64,000 bases of DNA from Pseudophaeomoniella oleicola (Eukaryota; Ascomycota; Eurotiomycetes; Phaeomoniellales; Phaeomoniellaceae): contig QWDQ01000076.1 in assembly GCA_003868215.1 (NCBI GenBank), positions 36,222 to 100,221 on the forward strand, given 5' to 3'. The position numbers were made by a program, and so were the translations under genes. Shown in pieces: positions 10,348 to 22,328 of the stretch. How positions within the stretch are numbered: the first letter of the stretch is position 1; each line of letters opens with the position of its first letter. The notes under the pieces were generated by a model. That model saw only the letters and a program-made list of their open reading frames with translations, ran no database searches and was not told the DNA's origin.

Positions 10348-13300
10348 TTTTTTCTTTTAAATTTTTCTATATTATTAAAAGACTTAATTTTTTAATAATT
10401 AATATAAAAAACGATATTTAAATAATAAAAAAAATCCTTTAATAATTTATCTCTTATTTCTAGAATTACGTTATATTTTATTATTTTAATAAGCGTTTTT
10501 TTTTAATTTTTTATTATTTTTTTTTAAATATTTAATACTTTTTAGAATTAAAAATAATATTTAAATTCTAAATAATTTAAGTAATTAAATCTTTAATTTA
10601 TTTACGGTAATAAATATTAATTTTTATTTTTTTCGTATAATCTTTTTAAATATAAATTACTAATTTCTTTACAGCGTTAATTCTTTAAAGATTTTTAATT
10701 AATAAATTTTTTATTCCTTCGTAAAATAATAAATTAAAGATATTTTTAATTATAAAGATTTTATAATCTCTAGCGTTACTTTATTATTATAAAATCTTAA
10801 TATTTAATTTTTATTATTAATTTTATTATAAATAGTATTCTGTAAGCTGTTTTAGATATTTATATATATTAATTATTATTTAATTCCTTCTTTCGTACGT
10901 ATATATGAAATCAGCGTAAATAATTCGGTTTAGCGTAATATTAATATAAATAATTATCTAATAATTATTATTTTAAATAAATATAATAAAATTATTTACT
11001 GTAAGTCTTAAATAATTATTTATTTATTTATAATTTTTAAAAATTATTTATATTTAATATTCTGTTAAATTAATTAAGATTATCTCAGAGCTGTTTTTTA
11101 TTAATTAAATTTTTAAAAAAAATATTATATTTTTATTAAATAATTAATACGAGCTATTACTAATTTTAAAAATTTAATTCGAAAAATAAATATTAAATAT
11201 AATAATTTTTATTTTTTATTTTATAATTAATATTATATAAAACTATTCTAGAGCGTCTTTTAAATAATATTTAATTTTATTTATATTATTTTAATTCTTC
11301 GTTAAGATTTCCTTATATTAAGAGAAAACTAAAGAAGAATTAAAAAAAATAAATATATTTAAAAATTAATATTTAAAACGCGAAGCCGAAGTAACGTTTT
11401 TTAAAAAAATATTTTAAAAAATAATAAATCTCGAAGAAATTAGAGTAAATATATTTATAAATTTTTTAAAAAATATTAATTTTAATAAAATACTTCTCAC
11501 ATTCTTTATTTTAATAATAATTAATTTTTTATAATTAATATTTTATTTTATTCTATACTTTAATTATATTTATATTAATATATAAAATGAAGATAATTAA
11601 TTTAGATTTATTTTATTTTAAATCACGGCTAAAAAAAATAATAAAAATAAATTTATAAATATTTAATTTAATAAAAATATATCTCTATAAAATAAAGAAA
11701 TTTAAAATATATTTAATAAATTTTATTTTTATTTAATTAGTTTAAAAACTAATTAAAAGTATAAATCTTTATTTAATATTTAATCTTATTTTAAATTTAT
11801 TTAATTAATTTTATTTTTAAGATTTATTAATTTAAATTTTATAATATATAAAGTTTTTTTTATTTCTTAGTCCGGCGTTCTTACGGTAATAAAAAAAATA
11901 TCGATTTAGAAATTTTTTTTATAATTTATTAAAACGATATCTAAGAGCGAAATTAATTAAATATAAATATTATTATATTTATTCTTTTTTATTTCGCGAT
12001 ATTTAAATCTTCGTTTTTTAAAAATATAATAAAATTATTTATAAAAGCGTTTAATATTATTTTAAATTTTTATTAATTTTTTAATTATTTTATTTATCTC
12101 TAAGCGCTTACGATTTTATTTTTATTAATATTTTATAATTTTTATCTTCTCTTCTCTTTCCGATATTAATATTTATTAATTAGTATAAAGTTTTTATTTA
12201 TTTTTTTAAAAATTACTTTTTTTTAATTTACTTTAAATAACCGATTATTCTTTATTTTTATTTTTATATTTAAATTATTAATATATCGCTAAGTAATTCG
12301 TAAATAATATTAAATTATTATAATTTTATTACTCTTAATATCTCTTAATTATTATTATGTAAAATCTATAACGTTTAAGATATTTTATTTTTTTAATTTT
12401 ATTCGTTAGATTATTTCTCTTTATAATCAGCTCGTGAATAAACGGTTTTAAATTATTTATATAAATATATTTATTATAGTTTAAATGAAATTTTTTTTTA
12501 TTTATAATTTTTTTAATTATTAAGTTTATATTCTTTAACAGCGTAATAATATATTTAATATTATTCGCGTTTAACTTTTAAACGTTAAAATGATATTAAA
12601 TATTTAAATAAAATATTTTTTAAATCCGTTTTTATATATCTTATTTTTATTATTTTATTTTCGTATATATCGTTTGCGTATTCCGTAATATAATTTATTA
12701 ATTTATAATTCAGTTTTTATATAAATTTTTTTTTAACTCCCGCGAAAAATTCTTATTATTCGAAATATACGTTATTAATTTAAACGTATAATAAAAAACG
12801 TTTTAAAAAAATATAATTAAAATATTAATAATTACTAAAAAGACGTGTACTCGAGCGATAAGATTTAATTTATTTTAAATTTAAATAAAAAAATTTTTAA
12901 ACTAATTTAAATTTATAGTCTCGATACGTATAATTTTAATTTATTCGATAATTCTTATTTTAAAAATAATTATTATAAATATATTTTTATTAAATTTTTT
13001 TTAAAATAATGATTTTTATCCTAACTTATTATTCTTATTAGAATCTAATAATAAAAAAAATAATAAAATAAATATTATAATTTAAAAAATTAAAACTATA
13101 ATAAATTTATAAAAAATAAACATTTATAATAAAAAAAAGATAATATTTAATGAATTGAGATTATTAGTTAGTTTAAAAAAATATAATTAAAAGAAAGAAT
13201 TAATTAAAATAAAAAGATTTATATTTAATAAAATAATATTTTTTTATTAATTTTATTATTTATTTGTTTTTTTATTAATATTAATATATTTATTATTTAT

Positions 13301-16300
13301 TCTCGCCGTCATTAATTAAGTTAATTAGAAAATTATTTAATTATTAAATTAAAATTTAATCTTTTTCTTTTTTTATTCTAGAATAAATTTATTTTTATTT
13401 ATTTATTTATTTCTAATTTTATTTCGTTTAATTATATAAAATTAAAATATTTTATTTAATTCTAATTTATTTTAATAAATTTTATATTTTTATATAAATA
13501 ATTTTTTATTTTATTTTTATACTTTTTATCATAACTCACTAATATATTAATTAAAAACGTAATAATTTTATATTTATTTTTATTATTTTTATTAATTTAA
13601 CTCTTTCTTAATTAATTTTTATTTTATTATATTTTTATCGTTGTAATTCTTTTTATAATAATATTATTATAATTATTTATAATTATTCGGAAGGTCTCGC
13701 GATTTAATTAATTAAATAATTTAAAATTCTAAATTTTTTAAATAATTTTATTTTAAATTATTTTTTCTTTTTCTAAATTTCTTTTTAAAATTAAATTTAT
13801 TAATGTTTATATTTATATTTTTTTTTTAATTAAAAACTCTTTCTCTTTTTTTATATTAAGTTATTAAAGTCGTCGTTTTTTTTTTTAAAATTATATTATT
13901 ATCATTTTAAGATTTTTATCGTTTTAAACTCTTTAATTATTATTTTAAATTCCGATAATCGTTTAATTATCTTTTTTTATTCATTTAATAAAATAATTCT
14001 TAATAATTACGAATTTTATAATTTTTTATAATTTTTATTTATTATTTTATCATCTTTAAGGTATTCTTTATCATTAATAAAAGATTTATTATTATTATTA
14101 AAATATTTTTTCGAAGATTCTTTTTTATTAGAATAATCTCTTAATATAATAAATAATAAATATAAAATCTTATTAATAATTTTATTTCTTAAAATATATC
14201 TTTTTAATCAGTTATTTATATAAATATTTTTTAATCGTATTTTATTAATTTTTTTTAATTTATAATATTTTTTTTTATAATTAATTATTACTACTCGATA
14301 GGATCCTAATTATTTAAATATTAATTTAAATAAATAATTATTATTTAATTTAATATTATAAATTAATATTAATTCTTTTATTTTTAGGAATTTCTAATAA
14401 GTTTCATGATTCTTAAAAAATCTTTTATTTTTATTTTATTTTATTTTTATTAAATATTTTCTAATCTTTATTATTATTTTATTTCTTAATATAAATTGTT
14501 TTATTTTCATTATTAATAACTCGTTCGTTTTAATAATATTATTTTAATTTTTTATTTTTTACGTTCTAAGAGATATATTTACTGGCAGCGTATATTTTTA
14601 ATTATATATTAAATATATTAAAATATAATTCGTATTAAATCGTATCGTTATTCGATCCGTTTATATTATTTAATAAAAGAAGACCGTTTAATTTAATAAT
14701 TTTTTTTACGAAAACTTAAATAATTTATTAAATATTAATTTATAATTATTTTTAATAATCCCGTTAATCTTTATATTATAAAGCGAGATCGTTACGTTTT
14801 TAATATTTTAAATTTTATATATATTTAATAAATCCTTAATCTTTTATTAATTTTTTAATTCTTTATTATAAATAATTTTTTCTAATAATTTATATTTAAT
14901 TATAATATCTTTTAAAATAAACTTTTTAATATTTTTTAAAATTAGAATATTTAGTATTTAAGTTTTTATATATCTCATTAAATTATATTATATTATAATT
15001 ACGCAGTTTCTACTTCTCCGTTTCGGGAATTTAATTATATTAATATATTACTTATTATACGTTAAAGGCGTATAAATAAAATATTTAAATTTATTTTTAT
15101 AAATTTTATTTCGTAATTAATATTTATAATAACTAGTTATTTAATTTTTAATTTATTAATATATCTTTTTTTATTAAAAATATTTAAATATTTTATTAAA
15201 GATTCTTTCTTTTTTATAATAAATAATTTATTCGTATATTTCTTAAATAATAAATACCCGTTTATCCGCGTTATTTATTATTAAAGAAAAAAAAATATTT
15301 ATATTTTTTTTTTTTATAATTCTTAATTCTTTATAAAGAAATATTTTATTAAATTTTTAAAAAAATAAAATTATTTTTTTACTAAATCTTTAGATCTAGT
15401 CAGCGTTAATAAATATTTTATAATTTATATAAATTTTTTATTATATTCGTTTTTTAACGATAACTCTTTTTCAGCATTAATTATACGTATTTAAATAAAT
15501 CTTAAACGCGTATTAATTTAATTTTTTAATTTATTTTTCTTTTTCGGATTACTTTCTTTATTTTTTTTTAGTTTTTATAATAGATTATTTACCGCTCCGT
15601 TTTTAATTCCTTTAATATATTAAATCTCGAAGTTATATATTTTAATATATATTAATTATTATATTAATAACGCCTTAGATAGTTCTTTTATAAATTAATT
15701 AATTTAAATTATTAATATTTAAATATTAGTTTCTAATATAAAATAAATTTTATATATTAAATACCGAAATCTGCGTAATATTTTATAAATTATTTAATAT
15801 TTATATTTTTTAATATTATATATTTTTTTTATTTTATTCTATAATTCTAATGTAAACTAGATTATATATTATTAAATAATTTTTAAATTTTTTTATATAA
15901 TAATCGTTTTTTAATTATTTAAGTTTATATTTACTATAAATATAATCTTTTTTTAATTTTTATTTAGATTTAATAATTTTACTATTAATATTATTATTAT
16001 TTTAAGTTTTATATTATTAAAGACTCGTTAAGTTTCGTTTAATTATTTAAATTTAATATATTTCTTTAAGATCGTAAATAATGATATATTATTTAATATA
16101 AATCTTTTTAATAATTATTAAAAATATTTAGTTAATTCTAGAAAAATCTTAAATTCGATTTTATTTATAAATTTAAATTAATTAAGAATCTTCGTCATAA
16201 TCTTCGTATTCGGGTATAATTTATAAATATTATATATATAGCTTAAGATAATAACTCTATTTATATAAAATTATATTTTTAATATTAAAATAATTATATT

Positions 16301-19300
16301 TATTTTTTTTAAATAATATAACAGTCGATCCAGCTATTATAAATATTTTATAATAAATTATTTTATTTTTAATATAATTTTTTCTTTATTATAATCTATT
16401 TTAAGTCTAGAAATATTAAAATTATTAATAAATATTACTTTATATCTATTTATTAAAAAAATAATTATATATTAAAATTAATTTATTAAATTCGTTTCTC
16501 TTTATAAAATCCGGGTGTGTTAGAGTAATCCGAAAAAAAAAATTATTAATTAATAATAGATTTTTATTAATTTTATTTAATTATATTTAGATAGAAAATC
16601 TTTTATAATATTAAGAATATTTTTAATAAAGATTTTTAAAATCTTCGTAATATTTAGTGATATATTCTCGTTTTTAATAATAATAATATTTAATTATTTA
16701 GCGTTGATAACGATCTTTATATTATTATTTTTTTTAATAATATTAAAATATAAATTCTGATAAAGTCTTTATTTTAATTTTAAAATATTAAATTTCTTTT
16801 TCTTTCTTAGAATTTTTATTATTTTTATTTTCGTTATTTTTAATATTTAATAATTCTTCCGTTATTACGGTTTATACGATATTATTAATATTTTTTATAT
16901 CGATATTACACTTTTTTTAATAATTTTTATATTATTTATTAATTATTTTAAAGTAATCTCGTGATTATTTAATAAAATTAATAACATTTCTCTTTCTTTA
17001 AACTATAATTTAATATTAATAATTAGTTTATTTTAACGTTTCTTATTTAATTTAAACCCTTTAGGAATATTAAAAAAATTTAAATATAAATTATTTATTT
17101 TATTTATTATATTTTTAATATTTATTCTTTTTAATTTTCTTATTAATTATTTTTTTTTTAATAATTATTATATTCGGAGATAGATCTATTTTTTATTTAA
17201 TTAATTAATTTTATTTTATTAATTATTCTTTTCTTAATCGTCTAAATATTAATTAAATGAATTTTATTTTATTAATATAATATTTAAAAAATATCTTCGT
17301 TCTTTTAATCATTTTACGTTTTAAAAATATATAAATAATTAATTTTATTATTACTCTCCGCCGAATCGCTTTTTAAGATCGGTAATTCGTTTAAATATTT
17401 TAATATTATATTCTTTGAAAGTATATTTTATAATAAACGAATCTTTTTTATTAATATTTTATAATAAAACTAATTATATATTTTATATTAATTATTATTT
17501 TTATTTAAATATTTAAAATAATTTTTAAATTCTTAAGCGTTCTGAATAAATTTTAAAATATTTTTATTTTTTTAATATTCGAATTAAAGATTAATTAAAT
17601 ATATATATATTATTTCTAAAATAATTATTTTATTAATAATAATATTTTTCGTGACTTAGACTCGCATTTTTATAATAATATTAAAAAATTTAATTTTAAA
17701 ATTATTTATTATTTTTAAAATTCTATTTTTATCTCTAAAATTATTAATTATTATTTTAGTCGTTTTTATTTTATATTTTAAATTTCGGATTATACTCGTA
17801 AATATATAAATTAATTTTATATTAATATTTAATAAAGTCGTCACCCGCTTGCTTTTTATTTTTATTATATTAATATTTAGTAATAACTCCACCCGGATAC
17901 TAAATAAAAAACGGATTAAGATATTAATTATATTTTATTTATTTAATAAAAATTCTTTAATTTTAAGAATAATTCTTTTAATCTTAAATAATATTATTAA
18001 ATGAATTAAAGTAGTTTTTATTTTTAATATTTTAATTTTTTTTTTTTTTTTAATTTCTATTAATAAAATATCTAAAATGATTTTCTTAAATTAATTAAAA
18101 TTTATAATTCTTATTTCGTTTAAAATTAATTTAAACTTTATATTTAATAGCTGATTTTTATATTTTTAAATTATATTTTTATATTTAATAATCTATTTTT
18201 ATTTCTAGATTTATATAATTTAAGTTAAATATTTAATTATTTTAATAATCTAATTTTTTATTTTAATTTTTTAATTTAAAATTATAATTAATTTTTATTT
18301 ATTATTTACCTCCGGTCTATTAAGATCGATAATATTTTATTAATTATTTATATATCTTTTAAATTAAATATTCTTATTTTTAGATAATTTAGCTTCTTTT
18401 TTAATTCTATTTTTCATAATTTGATAAATTTTTTTAAATTTTTTATTTTATAATTCTTTATATTAACGATTCTGCGTTATTATCGCGTTAATTTTTTTAT
18501 TTTTTAAATTTATATTTTTATTATTATTATCTGCTAGATTAAAGATTTATATAAATTAAATATTAATTCTAAATATAATTAAAAACTATATTATTCGCTC
18601 CGTATTATTAATTTTAATTTATTTTTTTATAAAAATATAGATTTATTTTTATTATAATTTTTTAAAATTTAAATCTAGAGACCGTCTATTATTAGAATTT
18701 TTAAATTTTAAATATAATTATTTATAATTTTTTTAATATATATATTCCGTAATTATATCTTTTATTAGAAAAAAATAATTATTTTTATTTTTATATCTTA
18801 ATTCTTAGTAATATATATAATGATAATTTATAAATAAATTATTTTAAATAAAATTAAAATTTATATTTTTAAATAATTAATAATATTTCTAATCTATCGT
18901 AATTATTTTATTACGCGTTTTAATTTAATTATTTAATTTCATTTAACGAATGTTGAGTTAATATAATTTTTTAATTAATTTTTTTATTATATTATATTCG
19001 CGAGATATTTTTATTTTAATTTTAATAATAATTTTTAATATTTTAATATTAATTTTATTTAAAATTAATTTTTTTTTTTTTATTATAGCAGTATTTAGTT
19101 TTTCGGTAATTATATTAATATAATATTTTATTAATATTTATTAATAAATCGTATCGAATTTAATATTTTAATTATCTTTTAAAAGTTTTAGTTCCCGATG
19201 AATTTTAAATTTTTATTCCGTAAAATAGTTAGTTAGAAAGAAATTAATAATTTAAATATTTTTTAAAATTTTATTCTTTTTAATTATTTTTTTAAAACTT

Positions 19301-20544
19301 AATGTAAAGAAGATAATAAATTTATATTAATTATAATAAATATTTTTATTAATATTATAATTTAATAATTTAATTAATTAATTAATTTTTTTCTTCTAGA
19401 TTTCTTTATTTATTTAATTATAATATTTAAGGATTTTAATCTTTATTTCTTTTTAATTTTTTTTTAATATTTAAATTAATTTCTAAGCTTATTTTCTATC
19501 TTAGTTATATAATAATGATACATTTTTTTAATTTTTTATTTATTATTTTTAATATAGTCTTTAATTATAGCTTTAAAATTAAAAATAAAATAAATTATAT
19601 TTTTATTATTAAAACGAGAAGAAGCTTCCGCCGAATTAAATTTAAAAATTATTATTATAATTATATATATTTCTATAATCGTTTTTAATTTAAAAGTAAT
19701 AGTTAATATTATTTTTATAAAAACTTTTAATATAATTAATAAAAGTTATTTAATTTTAGGCGATTTTTTTTTTAATATTTTTAATAATAACCGTTTTCCT
19801 CGAATAAAAACGTTAAATATTAAATTATAATTTTTTTATAAATTTATATATTTTTTATAAATAAAATAAAAATTTAAGAATTTTTTAAAATCTTTTTTTT
19901 TCTTTTTTAAAATTCTTAATTCTTTTCTTTTTTCGATTTTAATTTTTTTTTTTTTTAAATTTTTTTTTTTTTTATTCTTCTTTTTTAATTATTTTAAAAA
20001 TAATATTTAAATTAGCTATTTTTTATATTTATATAAATTTAGTTTTTTAAAACGACTTAATCTTCATGATTTTTTAAATTTTTTAATTATTATTACCGAG
20101 AGTTTCTTTTTTATTTAAGATTTAAGATTTTTTTTTAATATATTAATCATCTTTTTCTTTATCGCGTAAAAAGAAGATTTATTATTAATATTATTATAAT
20201 TTTTAATACTTCGTATTAGATTATCTAATTTAAGATATCTTAATAAATATAAATTATTATATTAAAATTTTTTTTTAAAAATAATTTATTTCTTTTTCCG
20301 TTTCTTATAAATCGTTATTAAAGTTTTTTTTATATTTTGACTTTAATATTTAGTTTTTATTATTTTTTATTTATTATTATAATTTTTATATAATTTAATA
20401 AACTTCTAATTCGTATATTTATTATTATAAATTTTATATTTAAATATAAGTATCTTTATATTTAATATCTTTAATATATATAAAAAAAATTATTTATTTA
20501 ATATATTTTTTTAAATATTTTCTCGAAAATATTAATATAATAAG

Positions 20545-20750
20545 CTAAACCTAATACTATAAATAATAATATAAAAAGTATATTTTTTTATAAATATATA
20601 AATTATTTAATTATTTACTATTAGATTAATCTAATAGCGAATCTTTAAGATATATTTAATTAATCTATCTAAATTAAAGAGTTCAGTATTCTAAGGAATT
20701 CAATTAATCACAGTACAGCGCTAAAAGAGAACTGGTTGGCCCAGCACACT
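20545..20750. repeat. Right long terminal repeat (RIP-mutated)
   Basis: This is the partner of 10141-10347. Its 3' end keeps several G and C bases (CTGGTTGGCCCAGCACA) that were converted to A/T in the left copy. Its 5' portion shows C-to-T and G-to-A changes relative to the left copy, mainly at CpA sites and their complements. Confidence 0.75.
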
Positions 20751-21302
20751 AGTAAAATTAATAATATCAATCAATCAATTAATAGAAAGTTATTATTCGA
20801 AATTATTAATAAAAATAATAAAAATAATAAGAATAATAGAATATTATTTATAAATAATTATAATTATAAGATATAAATAAATAATATATTAAATAAATAA
20901 ATTAAGAACATACTATTTATATATTAATTAATTATAATTAATATATAATTAATTAGCTTTATTATTAGCTACAGAATAAAAATTAATTTAAAAAAAATTA
21001 TAAAATGATAAAATTAAATATTTTATTAAATAAAAATCTAATTAATATACTGTGATTATACGTAACGGGTGAGATTTATTTATAAAAGAAATACTTTTAA
21101 GCGACTTCATTACAGAGCGGATTAAAAGATATATAAAAAAACTAGAATTATAAAATAAATTATTATTATTATTATTTTATAATCTCCTACGAACTACTAG
21201 CTAGCGGGTAATCAATAAATAAAAAATATATTAAATAATTATATAAATTATAATTAAAATATTTCTAAAATATTTTGAAAGAAAATATATTTTATATATA
21301 AA

Positions 21303-21497
21303 AAATATAAATATATAAACTAAAAATTAATTTATTTAATATATATAAATAAAATACGGAAGATATATCTATCTTTTATTAATAATAATAATAAAAATAA
21401 CGGTTTATTTTAGAAATAGATTTACATTATTAATTAAAAACGGCTATAAGGGTTAGATAAAAACACTAATAAAACTGATAATATTAATTAATCAATA
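21303..21497. repeat. Direct repeat A, about 190 bp
   Basis: It aligns along its whole length with 21513-21702. Shared blocks include ATATAAATATATAAA, TTTATTTAATATATATAAA, ATTAATTAAAAA and GGCTATAAGGG. Differences are mostly transitions, consistent with RIP of a tandem duplication. The last 35 bases also resemble 20747-20785, just outside the right LTR. Confidence 0.7.
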
Positions 21498-21512
21498 TAT
21501 TATATATATATA

Positions 21513-21702
21513 TAATATAAATATATAAATTAAGAATCGGTTTATTTAATATATATAAATAAAATATAAAAAATATATTTATTCTTTATTAATAAAAAAG
21601 ATAAAAATAGCGATTTATTTTAAGAATAAATTTATATTATTAATTAAAAATAGCTATAAGGGCTAGATAAAGTATTAGTAAAATTAATAATATTAATCAA
21701 TA
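21513..21702. repeat. Direct repeat B, about 190 bp
   Basis: This is the second copy of repeat A, separated from it by a short (AT)n spacer. It ends with GTAAAATTAATAATATTAAT, almost identical to the bases following the right LTR at about 20752. The AT-rich block stops just downstream. Confidence 0.7.
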
Positions 21703-21715
21703 CCTATCTTATTTA

Positions 21716-22328
21716 TATAGAAATCTCAGATCTGATCTCGTGTCGGATTGGGTTGCGATTACCCGCATCCCGCGGGCATTGAAATAAAACAGTAATAACA
21801 AATAACCTCCCCCCATATATTGTGTAAATACTAGGTAATCTTACATAGATATGTAGAGTTTTTAAATTATTCGACTCAAGTGCACAGCGTACGTGTCAAT
21901 CTGCAACAGCTGCGCAACATTCGCGCGAGGGCTCCGCGTAGGTACAGAGGTTGTGTAAGTTACAACGAGATGCACAAAGATTGCCAATGTGACGCAGTAA
22001 ATGATCTAAACGATTGCACAGCTGCAGTGGGCAATTAAGAATTGAATCATTATCATGTCGTTATTGCAGTAGGTAGGTATCTATTAGAGGGTGCAAAGGG
22101 TCACCGCAATAGTAGCACGACAGATTAATCAGCTGGATATCCTACCTACATTCCCACTGTACCTACCAGCTTACCAGGACTGTAACCTACTGTACTTAGG
22201 TCAGTCTCTTATTGACATATATACCTAGTAGTAGGTGCTCATTGACATATGATGTATTCCTCCCAGAAATAAAAACTTCCTAAATTCCTCCATGTAAAGA
22301 AATGGTTACAGTACCTAATAGGTAGTAG
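21716..22328. other. Intergenic region at the right edge of the AT-rich block
   Basis: Balanced composition returns here. It contains a GC-rich patch (about 21741-21780) and several short TAGGTA/TACCTA motifs. The second HET gene ends at 22329, so this stretch probably includes its terminator. No gene is seen. Confidence 0.5.

Larger units (their letters stand above)
10112..20750. mobile_element. Degraded LTR retrotransposon, probable
   Basis: Two direct repeats bound the element: 10141-10347 and 20545-20750. Their alignment is nearly gap-free and the differences are almost all C/T or G/A. A total size of about 10.6 kb is larger than a usual single copia or gypsy element, so nesting of a second element inside is likely. 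The internal part is too mutated to show gag, reverse transcriptase or integrase motifs, so neither the class nor the orientation can be assigned. No target-site duplication could be recognised with certainty. Confidence 0.65.
9985..21715. repeat. AT-rich, RIP-degraded repeat block of about 11.7 kb
   Basis: By eye the block is about 85-90% A+T, against near-balanced composition on both sides. The remaining cytosines are mostly in CG, CT or TC context, while CA and its complement TG are rare. This is the dinucleotide bias left by repeat-induced point mutation, which acts on CpA in duplicated DNA. Stop codons occur in every frame, and the longest open frames are under 100 codons and of low complexity, so no gene is callable. 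The content is best read as one or more dead transposons. Boundaries are approximate. The right edge is where balanced sequence resumes near 21715-21740. Confidence 0.88.

Noticed and set aside
17656-17892. 78-codon frame inside the AT-rich block
   Set aside because: It is almost entirely Ile, Asn, Lys and Leu, as expected by chance from extreme AT content.
21741-21780. GC-rich patch at the AT-block edge as a transposon subterminal repeat
   Set aside because: Only one short patch exists here and no inverted partner was found within the block.
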